Part shown: positions 1 to 8,259 of the stretch, in pieces
How the letters are laid out: every line of letters starts with the position of its first letter
Position numbering within the stretch: the first letter of the stretch is position 1
Assembly: GCA_012959785.1 (NCBI GenBank)
Contig: DUCM01000015.1
Span: 1 to 64,000, forward strand
Source of the DNA: Planctomycetota bacterium
Lineage (GTDB): Bacteria > Planctomycetota > UBA1135 > GCA-002686595
DNA length: 64,000 bases
Reading direction: 5' to 3'
The notes under the pieces: generated by a model
Told to the model about the DNA's origin: nothing
Databases searched by the model: none
Seen by the model: the letters and a program-made list of their open reading frames with translations, nothing else
Translations under genes and position numbers: made by a program

Positions 1-1757
1 GGAAATCCTGTATCAGAGAGCAGGATGTCGTCGTAGCCATCGCTGTTCACATCGCCGGCAGTGGAGACGATGGCAGAGAGGCTGACGCTCGCGCTATTGT
101 TGATCCGAGAATTCGCTGTGTTGGGATCAGTGCCGACGATACCCCCCGCGCTTCCGTGAAAAACCAGGGCGTAGCCTCCCCCACTCCCGACCAGAACGTC
201 CCCGTAGCCGTCACCATTGACGTCACCAGCTCCGCAGACGCCCGCTCCCACCTGATCACCGCTGGCCACGGGTTGACCCGGCGGGTAGGGCAAGATGACG
301 CTGTCGGCATCGTCGAAGCCCGTCCCCGTGATTCCCGCTGGGCTACCCAGGAAGACCAATGCCGCGCCGCCGTTACCGGAGCCCTGATTGGGTGGAATAG
401 GGGAGGGGAACGGGATCCCCAACAGGGGTGCACCGATGATGACGTCACCGAAACCGTCGTTATTGAGATCGCCGGCCCCCGCGACCTCGTGGCCGAGGCG
501 ACAGTCGATTTGATTGCCGAAGATAGTGGCATGAGCATTCGCAGGACCGCTGCCTACGATTCCGGTTGGGCTGCCGAGGAAAACGAACGCCGCGCCATCG
601 ACGGCGAGGGTGCCGCCAGCGATGGTGCTGTCGTAGTGATGAGCTCCGACGATGACATCTGAGTAACCATCACCGTTGACATCTCCAGCTCCGGACACGC
701 TGTTCCCGAATTCACCACTGGCCTTGTCTCCCAGCAGGACGGCGTTGGCGGTCGAGGGATTTGTGCCGACAATGCCGGCCGAGCTGCCCAGGAAGACGAA
801 CGCCGCCCCTTCGTCGAACAAACCGTTGTCGAAGCCATAAGCTCCAATGACGATATCGTCGTACCCGTCCCCGTTCACATCACCCGCGGCTGAGACACTG
901 TATCCAAACAAGGTGGAATCGAAGCTGCCGGACCACGGCACATTCGATTCGAGTACGGCATCAGGCGTTCCGGTGATCAAGGGATCGATGACCAGCGGAT
1001 ACTCCGCTCCTGTGTCGTCAATCACCAGTCGGATTCGGTCTGCTCTTTGGACTTCGATATGTGATGGAAGTGTGTGGTTGTTGCGATCCAGCGCGAACAG
1101 CGACCCGTAGGACAGGCACCGTCCACATTCGGTCGTGAGTAGGACAGACTCTCCTCTCAGCACTGCCTCTGCGCCGCGAAGTTCGAGCTCCAGCACCAGG
1201 GGGCCCTCACCATTCGAACGCTGTTCCAGGGTGAAACCCTGTTCGAGCCCCAGCATCGAGTTTTCATACCACTCGACTACTTGGGGGCGTCTGATTTCGA
1301 CTCGTCCGCCTTCTGCCCTCAGTACACCTGGGCCCACTGGAGTCTGCTGTTCCCCGCGGCCTATCTGGCTCAACGAGAGATGGAAGAGGATCGGACCCCC
1401 CGGTACCGAGCGTTCTGCGACGCCAATGCCCTCTGGGCCGAAGTATGTACGTAGACCGTGTGCCCGGTTCGGCGCCTGCAATCTACCCTCGGCGAGAGTG
1501 GCATGGTATTCGGCCTCGGCGATAGCGCTGCTCATGAGGCTCCACCAAGGGCGCATTACGCCATCGGGCAATTCAATCTCACCGCTTTTCAATGCAGCGG
1601 GTTGCTGCGCTTCATCGGCTGAGGCTCCCTCAACCTGACAAGGTTCGGTGGGTTCGTGCGATTGTTGGGCGCTACAGTCGGAAAAGTTCTGAGTCGTTGC
1701 TCCCGAGAAGAGAAGGAGGGTAAGCGCGCAGCGCTTGAATGAAGTTTTGCGTATCAT
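1..1757 (-). CDS. Secreted FG-GAP (integrin-alpha-like) repeat protein, C-terminus beyond the window
   Basis: Reading the minus strand from ATG at 1757 gives an open frame that runs off the left edge without a stop, so at least 585 codons are present. The start MIRKTSFKRCALTLLLFSG is a plausible signal peptide. About 230 residues of a beta-rich region follow, ending in RIRLVIDDTGAEYPLVIDP, a motif often seen before repeat regions in planctomycete surface proteins. Then come at least five FG-GAP units with calcium-binding cores such as GDVNGDGYDD, GDLNNDGFGD and GDVNSDGYDD, each followed by LVFHGSAGGI-like strands. The family folds as a beta propeller that typically serves adhesion or ligand binding. 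Export is inferred from the leader. No clear Shine-Dalgarno sequence is visible. Confidence 0.85.
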   Translation of the reverse strand, partial: MIRKTSFKRCALTLLLFSGATTQNFSDCSAQQSHEPTEPCQVEGASADEAQQPAALKSGEIELPDGVMRPWWSLMSSAIAEAEYHATLAEGRLQAPNRAHGLRTYFGPEGIGVAERSVPGGPILFHLSLSQIGRGEQQTPVGPGVLRAEGGRVEIRRPQVVEWYENSMLGLEQGFTLEQRSNGEGPLVLELELRGAEAVLRGESVLLTTECGRCLSYGSLFALDRNNHTLPSHIEVQRADRIRLVIDDTGAEYPLVIDPLITGTPDAVLESNVPWSGSFDSTLFGYSVSAAGDVNGDGYDDIVIGAYGFDNGLFDEGAAFVFLGSSAGIVGTNPSTANAVLLGDKASGEFGNSVSGAGDVNGDGYSDVIVGAHHYDSTIAGGTLAVDGAAFVFLGSPTGIVGSGPANAHATIFGNQIDCRLGHEVAGAGDLNNDGFGDVIIGAPLLGIPFPSPIPPNQGSGNGGAALVFLGSPAGITGTGFDDADSVILPYPPGQPVASGDQVGAGVCGAGDVNGDGYGDVLVGSGGGYALVFHGSAGGIVGTDPNTANSRINNSASVSLSAIVSTAGDVNSDGYDDILLSDTGF

Positions 1758-2139
1758 CGGGGATGGTTTAGGGTCGAGGAAAGCGCACGTGAGAGAGAGC
1801 CGAAGCTGCGCCGATCCAGCATTCCAAGATGATACGGGTTTTTCTCTTATACAGGTTTTCCTTCTCTTCGTGATGGAAAATGGCCAGAGCTGCAAGGTAG
1901 GAGCACTCTTTAGGATCCTAGGTTGCTCTTTGCTTTCATAACTAGTGGGGCATGAATCAGGCAAGTCCTTCGATTTCGTAGCATTCGACGGAGGATCGGC
2001 GTTTCAAAGGGCTTCCGCCACCCCCGGGTCCTTGGCGGTTGAAAGCGATTGCCGGGCGCCGGCGATGGGCGATGGGCGACCGTGAGACGAAGCCTAAGCC
2101 GGCTGCCTCAACACGTCGTGGTGGGATGCATCGTGAGGA
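1758..2139. other. Intergenic region with one diverged short repeat
   Basis: No convincing gene lies here. The stretch separates the kinase stop from the start of the FG-GAP gene on the same strand, so it should hold the promoter of the latter, but I cannot point to clear -35/-10 boxes. The only notable structure is a 39-nt block at 1991-2029 that resembles 5120-5158. Confidence 0.5.
1991..2029 (+). repeat. Copy 1 of a diverged ~39-bp direct repeat flanking the kinase gene
   Basis: The block GAGGATCGGCGTTTCAAAGG and its continuation GCTTCCGCCACC match 5120-5158 (GAGGATAGGCGGTTCAAGGG, then GCTTCCTCCACC) at roughly four of five positions by eye. Both copies are on the same strand and lie on either side of the histidine kinase gene. 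The match is short, so chance or a shared regulatory motif is possible. Confidence 0.4.
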
Positions 2140-4632
2140 TCATTCAACGGGACGGGCTTGAATGTCGGTTGGGTCGACAGGAGTTGCGAACACATGGGAC
2201 CCGTCTTGAACAAGAGCGCTGAGTGCGCTGTTGGTCAGACCCTGACTCCATTCAGACCTCGACCTCTTCGCGATAGTTCGCTCGATCATCGCGGCGAGAT
2301 CGTCGGTGTTGTATGGCTTCTTCAGAATGCCCGTGATTCCCAGCGCCTTGAGCTCCTCCAGGTCAGATTCGAGGCTGAAACCGGACACCAGTACGACGGG
2401 CACGCTTGGATCAATGGCCTGCATCTCGCGAAAGGCCTCCAAGCCATTGAGCTTCGGCATGACCATGTCCAGCAGCACCAGGTCGAGATCGTCGTGCATG
2501 CGCTGGAACTCCACCACGCCCTGTTCGCCGTCTTCCGCGGTCGTGACGCTGTAGCCGAGAAGCTCGAGAATCTTTTCGGTCGAGCGACGAACTATGTGCT
2601 CATCGTCGACTATCAGGACCGAGGCACCCTGGACCCCGAGGACCTCGCGCTTACCCGCCTCGACGGCTTGATTGGGTCTCACCAGGGGAAAATACACTTT
2701 GAACACCGACCCGCGTTCAGGAGAGCTCGTCACCGTGATCGTGCCCTTGTGGTTCAGGATCGCGCCGTGGGCGCTCGATAAGCCCAACCCCGTCCCCTTG
2801 CCGGTCTTCTTGGTCGTGAAGAAGGGCTCGAAGATCCGCTGCAAGATGTCTGAACTCATGCCGCAGCCAGTGTCTGAGACCGTCACCTCGAAAAATTGTC
2901 CAGGGGTCACAGGGTCATAGAATTCGGCGCCAATCTCTTCGTCGACAGTGACCGTGTTCGTGCTTATGCACAGCTGTCCACCTTCGGGCATCGCGTCCTT
3001 GGCATTCAACAGGAGATTCAGGAGCACGTTCTGCACCTGGCTGGGGTCGCCATGAACCATCGCGCTCTGCGCTAGGAAATTCTCGCTGATTTCGATTCTC
3101 CGATCGAAGGTGGAGCGGGTGAGGCCGATGACCTCGCCGATGAGGAGGTGAATATCAAAGTCGAGACTGCTCAGCGTGCCACCGCGCGAGAAGGAGACCA
3201 ACTTGCTCGTCAACTCTGTCGCCCGATCGCACGTTTTTTTCATGATCTCCAGATATTCGGCGCGATCCTTCTGGCTGGTCCTCTCGTCCTCGATCAATTC
3301 GAGGCAGCCGACGAGCCCACACAACAAGTTGTTGAAGTCATGGGAGAGGCCGCCAGCAAGTTGACCGATCGCCTCCATTTTTTCCGATTGACGGAGTCGC
3401 TCTTCCAGTCGAGCAGTCGCCGTGACGTCCCGAAACACCAGGACGACCCCATTTATGGAACCATCTGCTTTTCTAATCGGCGCGCCGCTGCAATCGACAC
3501 GAAGCTCTTGGCCCCCGGGTTTCGAGCATAAGATCGATTCGCGGAAGAGTTCGACCGTGGTTGCGGTGCGCAGCACAGCATCGATGATTGGATTCTCTGA
3601 AGCGGGAGATTGAGCATTTGAAGCGAGGGTTGCCAGCTCTGTGGCGGAAGCCAATGTCTTTGAAGGGCGGACCGTGAAGACCTCATCAACCAAGGTCCCG
3701 TAACCCTGATCGCGTGTCCACCCGGTCAGTTTTTCAGCGACGGCGTTCATGCGGGTAACGCGCGAGCCCAAGTCCGTCGAGATCACCGCAACCCCGAGGC
3801 TGTCGAGCGTGATCGACAAGTCTTGTTCGCTCTGCTTCAGCGCAGCCGCTTGCGCGGAACGCACATCTTGGTCTCGGCGGAGACGACCGATGTGGAAGGC
3901 CAAAAGAACCCCAATGAGTCCAAGGAACGCGATCAGCCCGATGATCGTCACGCGGGCCGTCGAGACGGCCGGCTGCGCTTCAGCGTTCAGCGGAAGAATC
4001 ACCTCGAGCACACCGCGGACATCGCCAACCCGCCAATCGGTCTTCGGAGATTCAGGGTGCGCGTTGTGGCATCTGATGCACGCATCCCGCATCAGATCAG
4101 CCGTGGCGTAGCGCAACGATTCTTTGCCCTCGTAGTGCGTAAAAGCAAAATACGGTTCAGAGGGATTCAGATTCAACGCGGCCCAGGCATCTTTCTCAAA
4201 CTCATCGGTCAGCCCCCCCGCCTCCTTTCGCCATGGAAACGGGAACGGACTGTACAAACGAGCCCTAGCAGTCTTGCCTCCCTTCCCCATGCGCTCACCC
4301 AGCAGCATGCTAAAGGTCGCCGGCAACGGGATGGCGTTTTCCCTGTTGATGTAGTCATGAGTCACCTCAATTCCGGAAGAGGAAACCTGTGCCACGACTT
4401 CCGACGTGTACAAAGTACGAACCTCGCGCAAGATTTCGGATTTGGTTTTCGCGCTGTGCAGCACAACCTCCTCTTGCAAAGCTCCGTGTTCGTGCCACAG
4501 CATGGCCAGCAAGACGGTAAAGGCGCAAAGAAACATCAAGGACAGTACGTAGAAGTAGCGATCACGCAATGAGCGTTGAGCCAGATTCCGCATAGTCCTG
4601 ATAGTCCGCATCGTCCTGATAGGTTGGATCAC
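2140..4632 (-). CDS. Hybrid sensor histidine kinase with heme-type (DUF3365/Tll0287-like) sensor, PAS and receiver domain
   Basis: An 830-residue membrane sensor. A transmembrane helix lies at about 27-45 and another at 222-247. The loop between them resembles the DUF3365/Tll0287 sensor fold and carries one CxxCH heme-attachment motif (C185-IR-C188-H189), which suggests redox, gas or heme sensing outside the cytoplasmic membrane. A PAS domain (about 270-405) is followed by HisKA with phospho-acceptor H431 (LSHDFNNLL) and an HATPase domain (N543 box, DTGCGM, GKGTGLGLSS). The C-terminal receiver has the phospho-acceptor D722 (LLDMVMP) and K772. It is therefore a kinase that can phosphorylate its own receiver. 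The GTG start at 4632 is uncertain, because a tandem repeat creates in-frame ATGs seven and thirteen codons downstream. No output regulator is adjacent. Confidence 0.9.
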   Translation of the reverse strand: MIQPIRTMRTIRTMRNLAQRSLRDRYFYVLSLMFLCAFTVLLAMLWHEHGALQEEVVLHSAKTKSEILREVRTLYTSEVVAQVSSSGIEVTHDYINRENAIPLPATFSMLLGERMGKGGKTARARLYSPFPFPWRKEAGGLTDEFEKDAWAALNLNPSEPYFAFTHYEGKESLRYATADLMRDACIRCHNAHPESPKTDWRVGDVRGVLEVILPLNAEAQPAVSTARVTIIGLIAFLGLIGVLLAFHIGRLRRDQDVRSAQAAALKQSEQDLSITLDSLGVAVISTDLGSRVTRMNAVAEKLTGWTRDQGYGTLVDEVFTVRPSKTLASATELATLASNAQSPASENPIIDAVLRTATTVELFRESILCSKPGGQELRVDCSGAPIRKADGSINGVVLVFRDVTATARLEERLRQSEKMEAIGQLAGGLSHDFNNLLCGLVGCLELIEDERTSQKDRAEYLEIMKKTCDRATELTSKLVSFSRGGTLSSLDFDIHLLIGEVIGLTRSTFDRRIEISENFLAQSAMVHGDPSQVQNVLLNLLLNAKDAMPEGGQLCISTNTVTVDEEIGAEFYDPVTPGQFFEVTVSDTGCGMSSDILQRIFEPFFTTKKTGKGTGLGLSSAHGAILNHKGTITVTSSPERGSVFKVYFPLVRPNQAVEAGKREVLGVQGASVLIVDDEHIVRRSTEKILELLGYSVTTAEDGEQGVVEFQRMHDDLDLVLLDMVMPKLNGLEAFREMQAIDPSVPVVLVSGFSLESDLEELKALGITGILKKPYNTDDLAAMIERTIAKRSRSEWSQGLTNSALSALVQDGSHVFATPVDPTDIQARPVE
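4588..4623 (-). repeat. Two tandem 18-bp units over the kinase start
   Basis: CCGCATAGTCCTGATAGT is followed directly by CCGCATCGTCCTGATAGG. The repeat encodes the IRTMRTIRTMR stretch of the kinase N-terminus and creates alternative in-frame ATG codons, so copy-number change would alter the start region without a frameshift. Confidence 0.75.
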
Positions 4633-4829
4633 ATCAAATACCTCTGCTCCGATGCAATAGTCACAGTTCCCCGCAAGAAAGTCAAATTCGGCAGCGACCC
4701 GGAGGCGCCTTCGTGCATGGAACGAACGGGGTTGGGTGCTCTTGCTGGCAATCCCTCCTGAAGCTCGAGGCCAAGACCCTGGAGGAGATTGGAATCGAAG
4801 AGCGAGAGCAGGCGCACTCGCTTGGGCAC
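4629..4829 (-). pseudogene. Short open frame beginning like Hsp20 and ending on the kinase GTG
   Basis: Inside the duplicated leader element the hsp20 ATG has become ATA, but a GTG four codons later opens a 66-codon frame. It begins VPKRVRLLSLFDSN, matching the first residues of the Hsp20 at 18847 (MPKRVRLRSLLDSN), and then loses all similarity. Its TGA (4629-4631) overlaps the GTG of the histidine kinase by 4 nt. It could be the stub of a deleted hsp20 or a coupling leader peptide. The Hsp20 core domain is absent, so chaperone function is excluded. Confidence 0.35.
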
Positions 4830-5118
4830 GAGTATGGTTATCTGATGATCCCCAATTGGAGTTTGTTTCTGGCTAGCCAGGCCCGAGACGCACGCATCGC
4901 GAGCGAGCGAAGATCGGACCCAAAGGCCTGAGTTGCAAGGGGCAAAAGTGCGCAGAAGCTTCAACCAAGTTGGGCACGCACGAACAAGGGCAAGACTGCT
5001 GCGGCAGGGTCCGCGACGCGCGAACAGGCATTCCGCGCCATGACCCAGAAGAGGCCTTCGTGAGGAAACCCGGAGAGTGGAGGGCCGGAAACTCTGGCGG
5101 CAACTCGCGCTCAACCGC
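4788..5118 (-). repeat. Long repeat, copy B: hsp20-type leader placed upstream of the kinase
   Basis: Read on the minus strand from 5118 to 4788, this segment matches 18567-18901 (plus strand) at about nine of ten positions by eye over some 330 bp, with one obvious 1-bp indel. Conserved cores include GCGCGGAATGCCTGTTCGCG, CGGACCCTGCCGCAG and TCGCTCGCTCGCGATGCGTG. An element able to pair CAGGCC with GGCCTG across a long loop is kept in both. It ends just inside what would be the Hsp20 coding start. Confidence 0.9.
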
Positions 5119-5119
5119 A

Positions 5120-5158
5120 GAGGATAGGCGGTTCAAGGGGCTTCCTCCACCCGCGGCG
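5120..5158 (+). repeat. Copy 2 of the diverged ~39-bp direct repeat
   Basis: This is the partner of 1991-2029 (see that entry). It begins one or two bases beyond the boundary of the long leader repeat, so the kinase plus its leader copy sit between two similar short sequences. Confidence 0.4.
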
Positions 5159-5294
5159 CCACGCTCCAGGCCCTCAACACCCCCAGCTCCTTACGCCTCC
5201 CCCCCTCGCGCGCACCAACATCACACTCAATCCCCTCGCTAGACGCTCCAACCAGCCCCGAATTGAACCTCCCGCCGGTCAGCTAGCCCGACCC

Positions 5295-6623
5295 TCAAAG
5301 TCCGCTGAACTGTACATCCTCGAAGACCAGGCTCGGTGTGGCGAACCTCGCCCAGGGCAGGGGATCGGAGCCCACCTCGCTGAGCTGCTGCAGAATCACG
5401 CCGTAGTTTCCCGACACATTCATCTCGGTCAAGGACTCGGCGCGCGCGCCGTCCTTCAGGCGCTGGCCTTGAAATCCAAACGAGAAGTCACCGGTGGTCA
5501 TGTTGGCGTTTCCGCCGAGCCAGTTGGTGAGCAAGATGCCGTCCTGGGTGTCGGCCACGATGGCCTCGAGGTCGCGCGGGCCGCCCTTCCAAATCAGGTT
5601 GGAGGAACCACCCGTGGTCGGATCCCAACCGAGCTTGCTGCCGTAGTAGGTGTCGATGAAAAAACTCGCAAGCACCCCCTCTTCGATGATCTTGCGCGAC
5701 CGCGAAGCGATGCCCTCGCCGTCAAAGTGGTGCGATCCCAGGCCGCCCACGCGTAAGGGGTCATCGGTCCAATCCAGGAGCGGCGAGCCAATTCTCTGTC
5801 CAAGCTTGTCGGCCAGGAACGAACGCTTCTGCTGAATGGCCCCGCCACTCATGGCACCGATCAAGCGGCCCAGAAAACTCGACCCCGCTTCGGGGTGCAG
5901 GACCAGCCGCGAGCGCAGGCTCGGAATCTTGGCAGCGCCCATGCGCGTGCCCACGCGCTTGCGCAATTCCAAGCCAATGGAAGCGGGCGAAGGCAGGGCG
6001 CCGAGCTGAATACCGCCGGCGTAGTTGAAGGCCTCGGGCCGCTTGTCGCCGTCTCGAGCGCTGATCTCCCCCACGAGCCACAGAGCACCGCCCTCAGCCG
6101 TGCCGCTAAAACCGTTGGAACTGGCCCGGGCGCTCTGGGAATGACCATCGCTGACACTGGCCGTCATCGAGATGATCGTCCCGTCATCACCTTCGAGGGC
6201 CGCAGCTTCCAATTCCTGGCACCATTCGAGTCGCTGCGGCCGAGTTAGCTCCAGCAGCGCGGGATCGAGCTGTTCAAGGTCGAGCGTGCTACGGCCCTCA
6301 TACAAGTCAGGCGCTGTGATTTGCCGGTGGGGATCAATTTCGAGGTGCCGAGTCAGAGCGACGGCCTCGGTCATGAACTTCTTCAGCCGGCCCGGATCGA
6401 GATCGCTGGTGGCATGGGTCGAGTAACGGCCATCGACAAAGAGCGTCACGCCCAGGCTGCAACTCCGCGATTCCTGGACCTTCTCCAGCTTATTCCCGCG
6501 CCATTCGTGCTCGAAGCCGCTGGACCAACTCAAGCCCGCCACGGCATCGTCAGCGCCGGCGGTGAGAGCCATCTCCAGCGCGCGCTGGGCTTCTTCCAAA
6601 AGCTCCTCGGGTTGCCTACTCAT
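5295..6623 (-). CDS. pmbA: Metalloprotease PmbA/TldE subunit
   Basis: A 442-residue protein with the PmbA/TldE layout. The N-terminal part (SCSLGVTLFVDGRYST, about 55-70) and the C-terminal part (GNANMTTGDFSFGFQG and SLTEMNVSGN) follow the family pattern. TldE is the partner of TldD in a heterodimeric zinc protease. In enterobacteria the pair removes the leader of the microcin B17 precursor and degrades unfolded peptides. As expected for TldE, the HExxH-type metal site is absent and is supplied by TldD. The ATG at 6623 overlaps the end of tldD by 8 nt, so the two genes are surely co-transcribed. No RiPP precursor is visible nearby, so a general proteolytic role is more likely here. Confidence 0.93.
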   Translation of the reverse strand: MSRQPEELLEEAQRALEMALTAGADDAVAGLSWSSGFEHEWRGNKLEKVQESRSCSLGVTLFVDGRYSTHATSDLDPGRLKKFMTEAVALTRHLEIDPHRQITAPDLYEGRSTLDLEQLDPALLELTRPQRLEWCQELEAAALEGDDGTIISMTASVSDGHSQSARASSNGFSGTAEGGALWLVGEISARDGDKRPEAFNYAGGIQLGALPSPASIGLELRKRVGTRMGAAKIPSLRSRLVLHPEAGSSFLGRLIGAMSGGAIQQKRSFLADKLGQRIGSPLLDWTDDPLRVGGLGSHHFDGEGIASRSRKIIEEGVLASFFIDTYYGSKLGWDPTTGGSSNLIWKGGPRDLEAIVADTQDGILLTNWLGGNANMTTGDFSFGFQGQRLKDGARAESLTEMNVSGNYGVILQQLSEVGSDPLPWARFATPSLVFEDVQFSGL

Positions 6624-8043
6624 CGAGGCCCCCCACGGTCAGGCTGGAAACCAGGGTGGTGGGCAGGCCTTGAGAAACGGGCACGCTCTGGCCTTCCTTG
6701 CCACAGGTCCAACCGCTGGTGTCGATCTTGAGGTCGTCCGCCACCATGGTGATGCGGGAAAGGGCTTCGGGGCCATTGCCAATGATGTTCACATCCTTGA
6801 TGGGCGCAGTGAGCTTGCCGTCCTCGATCAGCCAGCCGTTCTTGATGTAAAAGGTGAAGTCGCCGGCACCGATGGCCACCTGACCGTTGGTGAAGGTCTC
6901 AGCCACGATGCCACGCTTGACCGATGCAATAATCTCCTGCGCTGTGTGGGGGCCGTTTTCCATGTAAGTGCAGCGCATACGCGGCATGGGCATGTGCCGG
7001 AACGACTGCCGGCGGCCCGAGCCCGTGGAAGCCAGACCGTAGTGCCGAGCGCTCAACCCATCGTGCAGGTAGGTGCGCATGACGCCATTTTCGATCAGCG
7101 CCGTGCGCTCGGTGGGATGGCCTTCATCGTCAAAGTTGATCGCACCCCGTTCGTGGGGGTGTAGGGCTGAGTCCACCACTGTGACGCAGTCGGAAGCCAC
7201 CTTTTGATTGATCTTGGTGGAGAAAATCGAGGTGCCCTTGCGATTGAAATCGGCTTCCATGCCGTGGCCGATGGCCTCGTGCAGCAAGATCCCAGAAGCG
7301 CCAGCGGTGAGCACCACGGGCATCTCCCCCGCTGGAGGCGCGCTGGCCTCAAACAGGATCATGGCGCTGTCGGTAGCCTTGCGGCAGACATCCTCGATGC
7401 GCTCTTCGGTGTAGAAACCTATCTCCTGGCGCAGGGACAAGCTGGCCTGGCCACTCTGCACTTCGCCATTCTTCTCGGCGCTCACCGACACGGAGATCTG
7501 ACCCATGGGCTGGCGATCCGCCTGGGCCTGGCCACAGCTGGTGACGACCAAAATGCGCTTGTCGCTGTCGGACCAACTGACGCTGACCTTGCTGATGGCG
7601 CTGTCCAGAGCGCGGCAAGTCTTGTCGGCGTGAGCGAGGAGAGGCAACTTGGCCCCCACTTCCACATCCTCCCACTCCGATGCGATCCTGTACAGGTCGC
7701 CGTGCTCCCGGCGCGCAAAACCCTGGGGAGCCACGGCCCCGCCGCCGCGAGCGATGGAGGCCGCGGTCCGTGCCGCTTGCAGCATTGAATCCTGATCAAT
7801 GTCTTCACTGTAAGCGTAGCCGGTCTGGTCTCCCACCACCGCGCGCAGACCCACACCTCGGCTGACGCCCCTCGAAGCGCTGCATATGATGCCGTCCTCC
7901 ATGGAGATGGACGAGCGCAGAGTTTGTTCGAAGTACAGGTCCCCAAAGTCAGCGCCGCGGCCCATCAACTCGGCGAAGACCCGCGCGAGCAGTGCTTCAT
8001 CGACGCTGAAAAAATCGTAGTAGAGAGGGTCGCAGGGATTCAC
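6616..8043 (-). CDS. tldD: Metalloprotease TldD, catalytic subunit
   Basis: A 475-residue TldD. The zinc site HEAIGHGME (H255, E256, H260, E263) is intact, and the family blocks GRRQSFRHMPMPRMR and GNGPEALSRITMV are recognisable. TldD forms a barrel-like heterodimer with PmbA that threads unstructured peptides to the zinc, for example in RiPP leader removal. The frame opens with GTG at 8043 (MNPCDPLYYDFF), which fits the length of the family. pmbA follows with an 8-nt overlap. The upstream intergenic segment carries a direct repeat of TTGAGAGCC (around 8087-8106) but no clear promoter. Confidence 0.95.
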   Translation of the reverse strand: MNPCDPLYYDFFSVDEALLARVFAELMGRGADFGDLYFEQTLRSSISMEDGIICSASRGVSRGVGLRAVVGDQTGYAYSEDIDQDSMLQAARTAASIARGGGAVAPQGFARREHGDLYRIASEWEDVEVGAKLPLLAHADKTCRALDSAISKVSVSWSDSDKRILVVTSCGQAQADRQPMGQISVSVSAEKNGEVQSGQASLSLRQEIGFYTEERIEDVCRKATDSAMILFEASAPPAGEMPVVLTAGASGILLHEAIGHGMEADFNRKGTSIFSTKINQKVASDCVTVVDSALHPHERGAINFDDEGHPTERTALIENGVMRTYLHDGLSARHYGLASTGSGRRQSFRHMPMPRMRCTYMENGPHTAQEIIASVKRGIVAETFTNGQVAIGAGDFTFYIKNGWLIEDGKLTAPIKDVNIIGNGPEALSRITMVADDLKIDTSGWTCGKEGQSVPVSQGLPTTLVSSLTVGGLDE

Positions 8044-8259
8044 GGGAATAGACGCAGGGGGGTTTGGGTGGGGCGCTCCTCTTTTTGAGAGCCTCTATTT
8101 GAGAGCCCCGACAGGCGCAGGCCATGAGTCTAACCGCCGCGGCGCCGGGGTGCAGCACCTACGCCGGGAGAAGGAAGGGGGCAGAGGCTGGGGCTCAGAA
8201 TCGAAAGCGTCTCAGCCAGCGAAGAACTTCGGGATATCCACAGTAACACCCCCTGAACC

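Larger units (their letters stand above)
4633..5294. other. Intergenic region dominated by a duplicated hsp20-leader element
   Basis: No standard gene is supported between the kinase and pmbA. Positions 4788-5118 hold the inverted copy of the hsp20 leader, and 5120-5158 hold a short repeat. The stretch 5159-5294 shows nothing recognisable. Long open frames here are shadows: the one indel between the two leader copies breaks any shared protein frame. Confidence 0.6.

Noticed and set aside
4830-5114. Protein encoded by the leader repeat
   Set aside because: Both copies contain open frames, but a 1-bp indel between them changes frame, so the conservation is at nucleotide level.
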